A stretch of 64,000 nucleotides of DNA from Brachypodium distachyon (GCF_000005505.3 NC_016131.3:53243355-53307354), one strand, 5' to 3'; positions 1-12,599 are shown, counted from the first letter of the stretch. Translations and numbers: made by a program. Notes: generated by a model not told the origin, from the sequence alone.

Positions 1-554
1 AGTGACCAAGAAGCGGTCTTACAATGACTAGTGGCATAAGATGAATCAAACATATGGGGTAGTTTATAGATAAAGACTTAAACATATGGGGTAGTTTATA
101 GATAAAGACTTAAAAGAGTTGATGGTGGTGCAGTGGTACAATAACGAAACATGCATGTAAAAGATACGGACTATATCTCAGTAACATGTTATATATATCA
201 TAGGTGTGTGATGATGAAATTAAAATGGTTGTTTGCAGCTAATTCTGTTATTTGGATTGGAATATATTTAAAATAGCTGCTTCCTTGGAAAGCTGTTCCC
301 CACCCCTTTTGTACATGGCGAGTACACCAGTGACAAAAAATGAAAAGGTAAATATAAGGTTAACGTCGCTACAGTGCTACACTATTCCTACTTCCTTGGA
401 AGGACATACCCAGGTCTTAGTTTATAATTGTTTAGTATACAGTTTTAATACTTTCTCTCCGTGTTTAATTATTTTTCAGGCAATAATCAAAGCGCTAATA
501 TTAGTGCAGGTAATAACTATTAGTGCAGGTAATGACCAGAGTAAAAACACATAC
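1..554. other. Probable intron and remaining 3' part of the ELF5/WBP11 gene
   Basis: The minus-strand gene at 555-4784 ends here at a GT donor, and its expected C-terminal exons are not recognisable in this stretch, so it is most likely intron. There is a short direct repeat near 50-115 (two copies of a run beginning 'aaacatatggggtag'). Nothing else was recognised. Confidence 0.5.
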
Positions 555-3500
555 CATAGCTGTTAGCTCAGGAGTATGTTGTGCTAATGGTCTCTTTACA
601 ACTGTTGAAGCAGCTGATTTTACATAAGATGGCTGCTGAGGTAACTGTGGCCGTGGAGCAAAAGCAGCAAAATCATCTGCTTGAAAAGGGGGTCCTGGAA
701 AAAATGGAGGCCTAAGCATTGGTGGCGGACCAGGTGGCGGACCAGGAAGTACACCGTAGGGTGCCATAGGCATTTGAGCTGGAGGTAATCCTGGAGGAGG
801 AGGTGGAGGGGGCCTGGCAGAAACACCAGGAGCCATAAATGGTGGCCTTGAATCTGGTGGTGGAGGAGGTGGAGGAAATCTAGCCATTCCTGGAGTTAGC
901 ATTTCAGGTTGCATTGGAGGCATCATCGGAGGTCTTGGAGGTAGAGGCAGCATCTGTGATGGATGTGGTGGAGGAGGCGGTAAAACCCTTGAGATTTTAG
1001 CATCTTCGTTAACTACAGGAGCATCCCTGGCATTATTATCAGCAGCCTGCATTTCATTTGATTTTGGTGGCAGCCTTGGGGGAGGTGGTGGTGGAGGTAG
1101 CACAACTGGGGCCTGTGAAATAAACTTCCTTCAGAGAAAGTTGTAAGGGGAGCCAAAACAAGAGAAGACAAATTGCTAATTGAAACATTAACAGCAAGGG
1201 TTTCCTGAGTATTCATACAGTTAAACATATTGAAAAGTTCAGAGATGTGTAAAATGAACTAAGTAGCACCTGTGCAGGATCAGTCGAGCTTGCACCCTCT
1301 CCGACAGCTTGTTTATTATCAAGCTCCATAGTACCGGGTAGGGTTGGTGGTTGCGAAGGCCGCTGTGGCGGAGGTGGAGGTGGTGGCCGTAATGTATGAC
1401 CTAACACAGGTTCTCTAGGAGGTGCGCCAGGAGGAGGTGGAGGTGGCGGAGGTAAGCCTGGTAATGCTGCATCACCAGCAGGCTTAGGTGGGGGCGGAGG
1501 TGGGGGTGGGGGTAAAGGTAAAGAAGGAGCAGATGGATCAGTAGGTTCTGAAGAGGCTGGCAGTGGAGGGGGTGGTGGAGGTGGCGGCATGGTGGAAGGA
1601 CCTGCTTCTTCGGATTCTTGCATGGAAGATGAGGCCCCAGCACTGGACGAGGAAGGCAATGGGATCCTCGGTCCTGTGTGTCAACCAAGAAAAAAAATGA
1701 GGATTGCAAAATATGAAACTTACAGAAAGTAAATATACTTTTACAAGTTATGCAGAGAAACTGCGATGATATTAACCTATAGATGATTTGTACATGGGAG
1801 GTTTGCCGGGTGGTGGTGCCCCTGATGGATTCAGAGTTGGATGGTAGTAAACAGAATCCTGCAGGCAAACCTGGTTAGTACCTATTTTCAACATGCTGCA
1901 ATAATAAAGCGATGGCTTCCTGAAGAACTGTAAATACCATACCTCAGGCATAGGGTTTTTAGCTCTGTCATCTTCGTCTGCTGCAGGCCGCCTCTTTGGT
2001 GGTCCAAGATGGCTGGAGGGAAAATGGAGATTGAATATACAAGAAATGACTACATATACAAATTCATAACAAATCAATAAAGCCCACCTGAACATAATTG
2101 GTTGCTCGCCCTTTTCTTTCATTTTGTCTTCATATTCCTGGCGCAGGTATGAAAACACAATGAGCAACCTTGTGCCCAGAAAAACTAAAGATAACACATC
2201 ATGTTCAGAAGTTCTTTAGAAATTACAGATCAATTCAAAGATCTAAATAGACTTACTAACACTAAATTAAAAAAACTCGTACAGCACATCAATGTGAGGG
2301 GTCATGAGTTCATGACTCATCCATAACATTCTTCAGTTAGATTGCACAACATAGTTGATACTTGATACATATGATTGTACACTACGACATTTAACTAAAC
2401 ACATGATAGAAAACCGAAAACTTCATACTGGGAGAATACAGTACTAATGAAAATTATCAAAATACCATGTTCCTAAATCCAGATGAACCCTGAACTGATT
2501 GCGTGGCCCTCTACCTTTCCTCTTAAAAAAAGTTCCTGGTGAACTTAACAAAATACTTGTACTAAAAGCTTGTCAAAAGAATAAAGATCCGAAGTAGATA
2601 GCAAAAATAGGCACTGCCTAGAATCATCTCCAATTAGAGAAAAATTAAGAACCAGTTAAAACCTTATATGTCAGATACTTGGATGAACTAAATAATATAT
2701 TCAAGTGGCACTAGATAGTAGTGAAAAAAGACTACATTTTCAAAATAGAAAGTTCAACATGTTTGCAGAAATCAAATTACCTTTCTTTTCTTCACAACAA
2801 GATTATAAGTATCTTCAAGCTGCCTTTTCTTATGTTTCCTAGCCTTGTCCAGAGCACCATCAGCTTCTGCATCAACCGAATAGTAACTTGATCACCCAGA
2901 AATACCAAACTAGTCAAACCATTATTGCTACATATCTACACGGTTCCTCGAAGCAAGCCAATGGATTCAAAAGGCAACAATCTAGCAATTATATTACACC
3001 TAGAGTGCAACTAAAAGATGCAGTTGCCCAAATATCAAATTGTAGTAGTATTAAGTAATTGACATGATAATACAAGCTTGTCTGATAACGTAACCAGTTA
3101 ATATATCCCAATGAACGTCTAGGTGCTCAAGAATGCACTGCTTACATTTATTATGCTACAATGTGGATGGGTCATAAGACACATAACAATTGAGAGATTA
3201 TGCTTCCTAAAAACATATCTTATTGCATAACTGAAACAATAAATATATGATCATCAGAGTTCTACATAAAAAGAACTAAATAAGTGTGGAAAGAAAATAT
3301 TCAAGATTGTCTTTCAAGAATGACCAGTTTCTAATACATTAATAAAAATCCAGGTCCGCATTAACTTTTTCACACAATATACTTACTCATCTTTTCCAAT
3401 TTGTCAATCTGATCCTTTATAGCATCCGGATCCTTTTTCAAAATACCAACCTCTCGTACCTTCTTCCTTTCTTTTTTGTTCTGCAGAGCCAACAAAAATG

Positions 3501-4784
3501 ACAAAACTTGAGAAAAATGAAGTTGGATAAACCAATTGGTAACAATCAAATAGATTACCAACATTACCCGTTTTGATCAGAAACCTGATGCAAAACTGAG
3601 CTTAAAACACTAAAAACATCCACAAAACTGATAAGAAGACATACAGAGAGTACTCCCTCCGTCCCATATTAAGTGACTCAAAATTGCCTAAACATGGATG
3701 TATCTATGTCTAAAAGGCATCTAGATACATGTAATAGAAAGTCACTTAATATGGGACGGAGGGAGTAGTATTTAAGTATTTGACACTCTGTAATGACCAT
3801 TATGATCACCTTTAGAATTGGTACATGTGTACCCATGACGAGAGATACATTTTCAGATCAATATGATGTGCGCTAATAATTTTAACATATGATGATGCTG
3901 ATTCCAGTCGCACAAAACAATTATAGCAACTAAATTGGTCGCTTTGGCAATTTAGATCAAGTGCCACATCTAATGAAGATTCATCTTATACAACTTGTCT
4001 ACTCTGAAAAAGTGGTTACGCTTATACAATAGTGCCCCATCTAATAAAGATTCATCTTATACTCCTAAAGCAATCTACTAGGCGATAGCATTTGGGTTAA
4101 CCTTCGTATGGGGGACACAGTAAAAAATTTACATCAAACAGATCAAGAAATCAAGGTATCACCCAATTCCAGCCGACCCAAACCCATACGAAATAACACA
4201 CACCCAGGCGAGGTGACATTGCATACCAGAACAGCCTACAGTTTCTGTTCAAGACTGAGCAAAACATAACTGGTAGTGCTCACCAACTATGACTATCCTC
4301 AGTGTGAACAGAAGTACAAGTCTAAGTAACTGTTTTGTTTTTCTTCTGCATACAAGCTCTTACATTGAAATACCTAGTAGTAATCAGTAATGTTAATGTA
4401 AACATGCTTGTTGCATGCAAAATTGTGCACATTGAATTATCCAATCGAACCAAAACAAATAGTTTACTAGGTGATAGTATATCAATCGACCGTACTGAGC
4501 ACGAAAGATCCAAATTTCGCGTTAAGCCGATCAGACGAACCACGCAACGAAGTCATTGCTGAATTTCCACCTCAGATAGCCCTAACCCGCCCGACAAAAC
4601 AACAGACCTAACGGATCGAGCCACTACCACTGCGAGGTCATGTTCAGCTAACTCCCACGACCCCGCCCGCCGTCGGGCAGAAACCCTAGGGTTGGAGACT
4701 CACCCGCTTGAGCTCCTTCCTGCGCTGCTCCTTGCGGAAGGCGTCGGTCGGGTTCATGACCTTCCCTCCCTTGGTTGTCTTCAT
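555..4784 (-). CDS. ELF5: WBP11 / EARLY FLOWERING 5-like proline-rich nuclear protein (3' end outside window)
   Basis: Eight minus-strand exons join with GT-AG borders: 4784-4704, 3480-3387, 2866-2781, 2137-2088, 2012-1943, 1858-1777, 1673-1270 and 1112-555. They give 475 residues in one open frame. The start is the ATG at 4784, giving [20 protein letters not shown], the usual N-terminus of this family. Residues ~1-85 are the lysine/arginine-rich Wbp11 domain ([11 protein letters not shown], a [15 protein letters not shown] helix, then a basic stretch). [13 protein letters not shown] segment follows, and from ~184 onward there are many polyproline runs that would bind WW or SH3-type domains. 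In the family, WBP11 is a spliceosome-associated nuclear protein and Arabidopsis ELF5 affects flowering time. The C-terminal exons lie left of base 1. Identity is firm at family level; orthology to ELF5 is inferred. Confidence 0.92.
3651..3767. mobile_element. Stowaway MITE in intron 1 of the ELF5-like gene
   Basis: A 113-bp element at 3653-3765 starts CTCCCTCCGTCCCATATT and ends with its inverted complement. It is flanked by TA on both sides (3651-3652, 3766-3767), the Tc1/mariner-type target duplication. It lies inside the 1.2-kb first intron and does not touch a splice site. Confidence 0.9.
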
Positions 4785-5589
4785 CTTTCCCCCCTCCCCC
4801 TCGCCCTACAGCGACGGACGAGCAAACTGTAGCGGCGGCGGCGGCGGGGGATTTGGCCGAGCAGAGGGAGGGGGAACGTCGCGGCGAACGTCGTCGGGGG
4901 GATGGGGTTTGGATCGGTGTCTGGCTGTGGAACCGGTTCAGAGCCTCAGAGGTGCGGTCTGGTTCAACCTATTGCGGGTGCGGTTCCTCTCAAAAAATAA
5001 TATTGCGGGTGCGGTTCTGGGCCGAATTCCCAGTGAGCCCACCTGGAATTATGTTTTCTTTTTCTTTTGAGGTCCACTAGGTAACCTGGAATGTATTCTA
5101 AAAAAAAAAACCCTGCAATGTTCTTCTTTTCGTTTGAGAATTGAAAGTATTGAACCCATGGAAGATATTCATATTCCCTGTGTGCAACAAATGAGAACTT
5201 AAGAAATGTAAAAATAATATGATTAATCTAAAAAAAATTGAATTATACTCCCAGTGAGAAGATGCACATAGGAGTTTTGTAGTAAAATACTAGAGTAAGA
5301 GGTTGACGTCCAGAGAGACAGATGCACATAAAGCAACAAGTTTCAAATTACTGTCTCAAAGCATAAAAGAGTTCAAAATTGGGAGAAAAAAAGGGAAAGC
5401 CTGAGTCGTGAACCTTTGCGAAAATTTGAACTCTAAATTTAACGTGCCTTGTGATGAAAAAATAGAATCAATTGTGAACCAAAATAAAATAATTATATTT
5501 CACATTGCTTTCAAACTTCCGATTGTGTTTTTCACACATCGATTTTATGATTTCATTATTTTATCCATGTGCGCAAACATTTTGTGCCT
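4785..5589. promoter_or_regulatory. 5' flank of the ELF5-like gene, then AT-rich spacer
   Basis: Upstream of the minus-strand ATG, bases 4785-5060 are GC-rich and CT/GA-rich and probably contain the 5' UTR and core promoter. No clear TATA box was seen. 5100-5589 is AT-rich spacer with no recognisable gene. Confidence 0.35.
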
Positions 5590-5903
5590 TTGACTCGTTT
5601 CGTCCGTCGCAATCTTTCTGTTTCATGTATCACAACTTGGTACTAATTTCTCTCTAAAAAAACTACTTGAACTTTCCTCGAATTTCTAAAATGACATTTA
5701 TTTATTTATTATGTTTTACTACATTAAGAAAAACATTGTCGGCTCTTGTACTCACGTCTCAATTTCTAAGCCAGTTCCTTTGCTCTCTCTCTCTGATAGG
5801 TGTTGTTGCCTTCTCATTCGTCGTTCATGAGCTCTAAGTCTCAAAGAGATGCTAGAGGAACTGGGAGAAGCTCTTCAAGTATCAACCAAGAAAAATGTTT
5901 CTA

Positions 5904-6566
5904 TTGGCTAGAGCCACCCTGCGGCTTGGGTCCTGAGGCTGCGGCAGGTTCATTCCCGTTGCCCTCCGGTCCTCGCAAAGGATCTGGGAGGTAAGGCTCC
6001 GATACATTCAGGGCTGACGATGGCAACGCCCACAGGCATCGTTACCTTGGTGAAGGCATCATCGCTTCTCCCGCCTCCCGCCCAGATGTTCCAAGGAAAA
6101 CCTTAGATCTAGGTCTCCCGGATCGAACGATGGCGACACTTTGGGTTCCGTTTCCCTCCTTGGTGGCATTGTTTTGGAACTCGTGTTGGCCGGAGGGGCC
6201 TGGTCCGTCTCGTCGATGCTAGGCCGGGCATGATGGATACTTCGATCTCTGTCCTGAAGCTGTGTTGGTGGAAAATGAGGCGGTGGATTCTGTAGCGTGA
6301 GCAGTCAACACACGCTGCGGATGTTGCCAGATCGGTTGTGCCCAGTGCGGCCTTCGGATTTCGATGTTGGGTGATGATCCGGGCCACTCCCTTCATCAGG
6401 ATAGTAGGCATAATTTGGTTGCTTTAGGATTGTTTTGATCGACGTATTTTTTTTTATCAAACTTGTTAATAAATCAATAAAATATGGATATGTGCATCTT
6501 TTTGATGCAGAGACCGGAGTTTTTAATCTCCTTTTCAAAAAGAAATTTTTTTGGCTAGAGCTACCC
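5904..6566 (+). mobile_element. 5'-truncated LINE (3' end) with 16-bp target duplication
   Basis: The body (about 5920-6550) ends with the 3' tail typical of grass LINEs: an 'aataaatcaataaaatatgg' run, a 'gatgcagagaccgg' motif and an A-rich end. TTGGCTAGAGCCACCC at 5904-5919 recurs at 6551-6566 with one change, which is the expected target-site duplication. No reverse transcriptase remains, so this is a dead, heavily truncated copy on the plus strand. Confidence 0.75.
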
Positions 6567-6574
6567 CATCCGCA

Positions 6575-6698
6575 TCTTGCATTGAGATTGCACGAGTTGT
6601 GTGGGTAAAAATCGGCAAAATTTAGTCTAGGCTAGAAGTGACGTGATCTCTCGTATTGCATTGAGATTACACGAGTTGTGGGGGTAAAAATTGATATA
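6575..6698 (+). repeat. Short local direct repeat
   Basis: A ~40-bp run containing 'attgagattgcacgagttg' (from ~6580) recurs ~78 bp later (from ~6660) with a few changes. It lies just after the LINE target duplication. No function is apparent. Confidence 0.6.
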
Positions 6699-6699
6699 C

Positions 6700-8186
6700 C
6701 GGAGGAGCAGAAAAAAAAACCCCGCCTGCAGGACAAACCTGCTAGGCTGCTACCCCATCGCATCTACTATTATCGAGAGCTTTTCACCAGACCGAACGTA
6801 CACCACCGAGGTCCATTCGGCCAAATGTACGCGCCGATTGGCCGCCGCTCGCAGAAGCCCAGGGCGCGACGTGACGTTGTCAGCTGTCTGTCACGTTGCC
6901 AATCGACCGAGCGGGCTGCTGAGCGGCGAGTCGTCTTCCAGAGACCCCGGCGCACAAGTCAGAACTCGTGGCCATGGAATCGACCGAATATTCCCTTCAC
7001 AGAGGAGGAAAAGAGAGCCGGGGTCTGGCTGGCTGGCAGCCGCATCGCTCGGAGAAGAGGATACGTTCAGGCTCCGCTTTCCTCTGAACGGCTTTGTTCT
7101 TCTTGCTGTTTCCATGACCTGGCTGCAGCTCTGCAGGCCACAGCTGGCTACCCGCGGGGCAGAACCGAGACGAAACAACGTCTTGCTTTTCCTTTTCTTT
7201 TTTGCCAAGGCGAAACAACGTGCTGCTGGGTGCTACAGTGTTCAATTCAGTTTTTCATGCGCAACGAAACAGAATAACACATGGTTGCGCCAGGCCTATT
7301 ATTCTCCAACCATCCTCTCTCGTATGAGATTATATCTTTCGACATTTCAATTTTTAAACGAGAAATGCATGCATATTCGTCCAACCATGAGCAAATTTTT
7401 TTTTCCAATGCAATCATCTAGGAACATTCACACCGCCAAAACATCATGGATATACATCACTTTTTGGGATTTTGAAAAAAATCAATCATCAATATTTTCG
7501 GATCCAAAAATCACAAGTCGATACAACTTGGACGAGGGTCTTCATTTCTATTTTGAATCTGAGAAACTTTATACTAAGAAAATTATACTTTACACACTAT
7601 GGCTGTCATGTAGTCATGTAAAAAAAAGCATACGTTAGTTTTGTCTGCAACTTTGTTTTCTCAAATATGAGAAGTTTCAATTTATGATCAACGGGACATT
7701 GTGCTTCGTGTACTCGTTGCATCTGCCCGGCCCCCGTATATCCAATGGCTCAGAATGCTTCGAGTATTGTGAATTGTATATTCTCATTTACAACCTCCCG
7801 TTTTACCTTCTCCTACACATTTTACCAACCTACGATTTCGTACCCTTAGAAAACTGGCACTGCCTTTGTGCGAGCCGCCACCACCCGCGAGGGCTTCCTC
7901 CCCTTCGCAAGCCGCCACCACCGCCGCGTCCAACTCTAAATTTTTTCCAGGTATTGACACTGCTCCATTTCCACATCCAGTTTCATTTTATTCTTTTTTT
8001 CTTTATTGAAAATCTTCATGATGGCCCACATCTGGACTGCTTGCTCTCCAAACCTTTGATGGCCCACATAACTAGGGGCCGTTCTGGCAGATTGGCGGAA
8101 AACGACGTTTGGTATAAAAAAACAACCAACAAAGCCGTGTACGGCTTTCCCCTACCACCGACGCGTCCCCAGCACAAATCACCGCG
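6700..8186 (+). promoter_or_regulatory. Upstream region of AAA-ATPase 1
   Basis: Two blocks match the upstream region of AAA-ATPase 2. One, near 6950-7240, contains a GAGAAGAGGATACGTTCAGG run that is identical in both copies. The other, ~7860-8190, is rich in CCGCCACC. TATAAAAA at 8113-8120 is a plausible TATA box 67 bp before the ATG. The part between (7260-7860) is AT-rich with no recognisable gene. Confidence 0.5.
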
Positions 8187-9720
8187 ATGGCATCCAAAGG
8201 CATAGGCAAGTGCACCGAGGTGCTCGTAAAGCGCATCGCCGGCCTGCGACCAGCGCAGGCGGCGGGCCTGGGATCCGCGCTGGCGGCCCTGATGGTCACG
8301 TTGCGCATGGTCCGCCCGTTCCTCCCCGGCCTCCCCCGCAACTTCTTCAGGTACTACGTCGGCCGCCTCATCAAGCGCTACCTGCGCCGGGCCCTGGGCT
8401 TCCTCGACCCCTGCCTCACCGTCAACATCGGCGAGTACTCCGCCGCCGGCGACCGCATGAGGCACAGCCAGGTGTACGACCAGGCCAAGGCTTACCTCAG
8501 CGCCCGCTGCTCCGGCCAGGCGCGGTCGCTCTGGGCCGATCTCGCCTCGCACGGCAGCCACGCCTTCGTCCTCAGCATGAGCAGCCGCGAGGAGGTCGCC
8601 GACGAGTTCCGCGGCGCCACGGTGTGGTGGCAGCACTTCAATCCCGGTGGCGGCGCGTGGGAGTTCTACCAGCTCGTCTTCCACGAGCGCCACCGCGACC
8701 TCGTCGTCCAGTCTTACCTCCCCCACGTCTGCCGCGAGGGCAAGGCTGTCATGGACCGCAACCGTCGCCGCCGGCTCTTCACCAATTACACCGGCGACCG
8801 GTGAGTGCCTTACCTCGGCCATACATAGGGGCGCGCATAAGGTGTTTGCTAACTTCGCTTCTCGCCTTGTTTGTTTCTTCTCCGCGCGCAGGCAGATAGC
8901 GTCGTGGACCTACGTCATGTTCGAGCACCCGTCGACATTCGAGACGCTGGCCATGGACCCGGCGAAGAAGCGGAGCATCATGGACGACCTGGACGCGTTC
9001 CGGGACGGGAAGGAGTACTACACGCGCATCGGCAAGGCATGGAAGCGGGGGTACCTCCTCTACGGCCCGCCGGGCACGGGCAAGTCCACCATGATCGCCG
9101 CCATGGCCAACTACCTCGACTATGACATCTATGACATCGAGCTCACGTCCGTGGCTACCAACATCGAGCTCCGGCATCTTCTCATCCAGACGTCGGGCAA
9201 GTCCATCATCGTCGTCGAGGACATCGACTGCTCGGCCGACCTGACCGGCAAGCGGAAGAAGCCCCCGACCATGGCGCCCGCCAACAGCCCGCCGACCCAG
9301 ACGCTCGCCAACAGCCCACCGACCGACCAGAAGAAGGTCACGACTCTCACGCTCTCCGGCCTGCTCAACGCCGTGGACGGGCTGTGGTCGGCGTGCGAGG
9401 GCGAGCGGATCATCATCTTCACCACCAACTACGTGGAGGAGCTGGACCCGGCGCTGATCCGGCACGGCCGGATGGACAGGCACATCGAGATGTCCTACTG
9501 CTGCTTCGAGGCCTTCAAGTTCCTCGCCAAGAACTACCTCGGCGTCGACGACCACCCTCTGTTCGAAGCCGTCAAGGAGCTGCTCCAGGCGGCCAAGATC
9601 ACCACCGCCGACGTCGCCGAGCACCTGATGCGCAAGTGCGCAGACGACAACGCTGACTCCTGCCTCGCCAACCTGCTGAAAGCGCTGGCCCTGAAGGGCG
9701 AGGCGGTTCTGGGAAACTAG
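8187..9720 (+). CDS. BCS1-type AAA-ATPase 1 (OM66/HSR4/ASD-like family)
   Basis: Two exons, 8187-8800 and 8892-9720, with a gtgagt donor and gcag acceptor, encode 480 residues. Order of domains: an N-terminal hydrophobic segment at ~26-50 that is a likely membrane anchor, the plant AAA_assoc domain to ~200, then the AAA+ domain. The Walker A motif GPPGTGKS is at 263-270 and the Walker B motif IIVVED at 310-315. A GRMD motif typical of the BCS1 clade follows. Family members sit in the mitochondrial outer membrane or ER and are induced by stress or pathogens; location and role here are inferred. The linker after LTGKRKK carries a small internal repeat (ANSPPT twice) absent from AAA-ATPase 2. 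The start is supported by the matching ATG context in the paralogue. Catalytic motifs are intact, so it is probably functional. Confidence 0.92.
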
Positions 9721-10270
9721 TACAGCCAGCTTAATCAATCAGTGTGATAGCGGTAACATCAGTTTAATTCATCTGCGGTAGACATTTTAGTTGTTCAAAT
9801 TGGTACTGTGGATCCTTCGTTACCTCTTGCTAGCTACTGATGCCGGAATCGCGTTAGACATGGATGATGCAGAACAGTCCAATTTTGTCAGTTTGTTAGG
9901 TCTTGTTCCTCATTCTGGAATTGCGCTTTAGAACTTGGAAATGCGTAGTGAGAAGTTTTCCTTTTGCTGGATGCAAGAATGATGGTTGAATTTTAACTTG
10001 TGCTCGTAATCTGTTGAATCTGGGTGGAGTTACCGGGGCATCTGCTGTTTTATGTTTGTTGAACTGCAGGATGTGAGGGTCTCCTCCTGGTCATAAAGGC
10101 TGAGGCTATTGGTTGCGTGACGGCTTAGAAATTTGCAATCTTCAAAATATTGCAATGCATGAGAATTTGCAGTGCTAAAAACATCTGCAATGTATGAGAA
10201 TTTTGCAATGTTCAAAATTTTTAGATCTCAACATGTACAGAAATGTCAAAATGCACAGTATTTGCAATGT
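9721..10270 (+). other. 3' flank / UTR of AAA-ATPase 1
   Basis: The first ~370 bp match the 3' flank of AAA-ATPase 2, including a 'gatgatgcagaa' block and a later 'tcctcctggtca' block. Repeated 'tttgcaat' motifs follow to ~10270. No coding potential was seen. Confidence 0.55.
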
Positions 10271-11424
10271 GACATAGCTTTTTTTTTTTGAGAGCAACGA
10301 AATGTCTAAAAAAAAGCCTATTGTACCAGATTTTTTTTAAAAAAATTGCCCTAAAAGAAGAATTTCCTCTTTTTTTTTACTTGTGTGCTACCGCGTCAGT
10401 TGGTCAATTTTTTTAAAAAAATTAACAATCAACAAATATTATACGTCTTACATTTTTTTGCGGAGTATCACATTGCGAGGGAGAAGCTGCCCAAAAGTTG
10501 CAGGACTGGTGCATCTAGTGTGCACACACAAGTGCTATATATTTTTAGGAACACAAGTGCTATAATTAAGTGGATTATTGTTTTCAACTGATAAAGAGTA
10601 CATGACCTTTGGGGTTCTGTGCATTTATAAAATCATAAAATAGACACAAAATGATTCGCATTTGCAGAATTCCTCACACATGTAAGTACTATTTTGTTTG
10701 CTGAAAATATATTCTATTTCCAGCACTTTTCATATTAAAAAAACAGGCCTTTCACTTATTTGGGTTGCAATATACCACGGTGTTACCCTGAACTTAGTCA
10801 ACCAAAGGACGAAGACTTGTCTTGTCGAAATGAAAAATAAGAAAAATACTCTGTTTTTTAGATGATTGAAAAAGTGGAAAGACCGGTCTTTCACTTATTT
10901 GGGTCGCAATATACCGCAATGTTCCCTTGTTGAAACTTAGTCGCCCAAAACAGAAAACACTTGTTCCCGGAATGATAAAATAGGAAAATGGAATAGGGAG
11001 TGAACGTTTGCTCCCTAGCCTTCCGACGCGTCTGGCAAAGTTGACATCCGCAAAGAACTAAAGTTGTCACTCTCACAATTTAAAGTTGCCACCCCAACTA
11101 AACTAAAATTGCCACCGCATGGAACTAAACATTCGTTCTCTAGTCTTCTGGCATGACGGGTAAAGTTACCACCCTCACAGACAAAAGTGACCACCCTACA
11201 TAAAGTTGCCACCCCACGGAATTAAAGTTATCGCCTCACAAGACACGTGGCGAGATACCAGGGATAGTCTTTCTCATCGGATGACCAGCAAAGCGTTCGC
11301 TCCGGAAGCTTAAAGAGGAAAAGCTCGCTCATTATAAGGTCTGATAGAAAAATGCTCTTATGTAAAAAAGGTAGACTGATCTTTCACTTATTTGAGGTGC
11401 AATATACCGTGATGTTCCCTTGCA
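10271..11424. repeat. Spacer with three ~44-bp direct repeats and a degenerate AAAGTTGCCACC array
   Basis: A ~44-bp sequence containing CTTTCACTTATTTGGG and GCAATATACC occurs at ~10746-10789, ~10884-10930 and ~11379-11426. Between copies 2 and 3, at ~11035-11240, there is an irregular array of AAAGTTGCCACCCCA-like units with spacing of ~20-35 bp. No gene was seen. The rest (10271-10740) is AT-rich. Confidence 0.6.
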
Positions 11425-11991
11425 TCGTTCCATCCGTTGCAATCTTTGTGCTTCATGCATCGCAACTTGGTACAATGGTACTGCTTCCTCGAAAAAATTG
11501 GGAGTAGTACTTGAAGTTTCCTCTTTAATATGAAAAATCATTTCCAATGTTTTACTAGATTTAAGACAAAACACTATCACCTCTTGTAATCGCGTGTCCG
11601 TTCCCACACCTGTTGGCTTGGAGTAAAGTCTATTTTGAACCCTGTCTTCATAGAGGTCGACTATATCAAACCCTAACCTAAAAATCCCTGAACACTACTA
11701 GCTATCACATTTTAGCCGAGGGGGAAATCACCGTCAGCTATTTTCGATCACCGTCGGCCAACAGTTTAACCGACAGTGAACCGTCGGCTATCCCCCGTCG
11801 GCTATGCGGCGTCAGCCATTATTGTAATAGCCGACGGTACAGTCGGGTATTGTATTTACCTACGGTAATTATCCGACGGTTGGTCGCTCAGTCATGTGAC
11901 TCTGATAGCCGACCGTGTCCCGTCAAATATGTATTGGCCAACGGTTATTTCTCATCGTCGACATGTTTAATAGTCGACGGTATGTGTCCCG

Positions 11992-12321
11992 TCAATTAGT
12001 ATAATCACTGAGGGTACGCACACGCCGTCGGGGATACTTATTGTTGAGTGGAGTCCAGCCCCTTCAGTTTGTAAGATAGCCGACGGTCCAAAGTTCCAGT
12101 CGGCCTATCATATATCCGAGAGGTTTTGCACTGTCAGCCATCGGTAACGTCGACGGTACGTTTCTCGTCAATTAGTATAATCACCAACAGTACGCACACA
12201 CCGTCGTGGATACTTATAATTGAGTGGAGTCCAGCCCCTTCAGCTTGTAGGATAGCCGACGGTCCGAAGTTCCAGTCGGCCTACCATATATCCGAGAAGT
12301 TTTGCACTGCAGGCATCAGTA
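11992..12321 (+). repeat. ~165-bp tandem duplication in the CACTA subterminal region
   Basis: The block from ~11992 to 12154 recurs at ~12157-12321, with matching landmarks such as 'gtcaattagtataatcac' and 'gagtggagtccagcccc'. It doubles part of the subterminal motif array at the left end only. Confidence 0.8.
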
Positions 12322-12599
12322 ACCCCTCAGGATTTCTTTTGACGGGGGGATGTTGAACAATCTATAAATATACAATTTAAATCCTATGTATTGCGATCAC
12401 AGACGATATAATTAATTTCGTAATTTTGGCATTTCAAAACAATCATCTTACAATTGTACACAACACACATGAAAAAAGAAGATATATTTTATTTCACCCA
12501 ATATGTTTCACCTAATGAGCTGCATAATAAAGATCCATTTAGGAAGTGCTTGGAAGCAAAACAAAATAGTAACTATGATAAACTTCAGAACTTCACACT

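Larger units (their letters stand above)
5590..10100 (+). repeat. Tandem segmental duplication, unit 1 (AAA-ATPase 1)
   Basis: Bases 5590-5780 resemble 11425-11615. Bases ~6900-7260 resemble ~17720-18180, the gene 8187-9720 resembles 19619-21160, and the 3' flank to ~10100 resembles 21161-~21600. Homology is in the same order and orientation, so the whole interval is one copy of a tandem duplication. The unit carries a LINE insertion at 5920-6550 that unit 2 lacks. Confidence 0.75.

Noticed and set aside
252..566. Plus-strand ORF of 104 residues at the left edge
   Set aside because: It lies in the probable intron of the minus-strand ELF5-like gene, overlaps its exon 8 splice site and shows no domain.
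6678..7638. Overlapping plus-strand ORFs of ~200-315 residues upstream of AAA-ATPase 1
   Set aside because: They are not conserved in frame in the duplicated upstream region of AAA-ATPase 2 and carry no recognisable domain.
8779..9738. Long minus-strand ORF antisense to AAA-ATPase 1 (and similar ones at 20243-21022 and 24082-24750)
   Set aside because: They mirror the GC-rich third codon positions of the sense genes, lack any domain and cross no splice sites sensibly.
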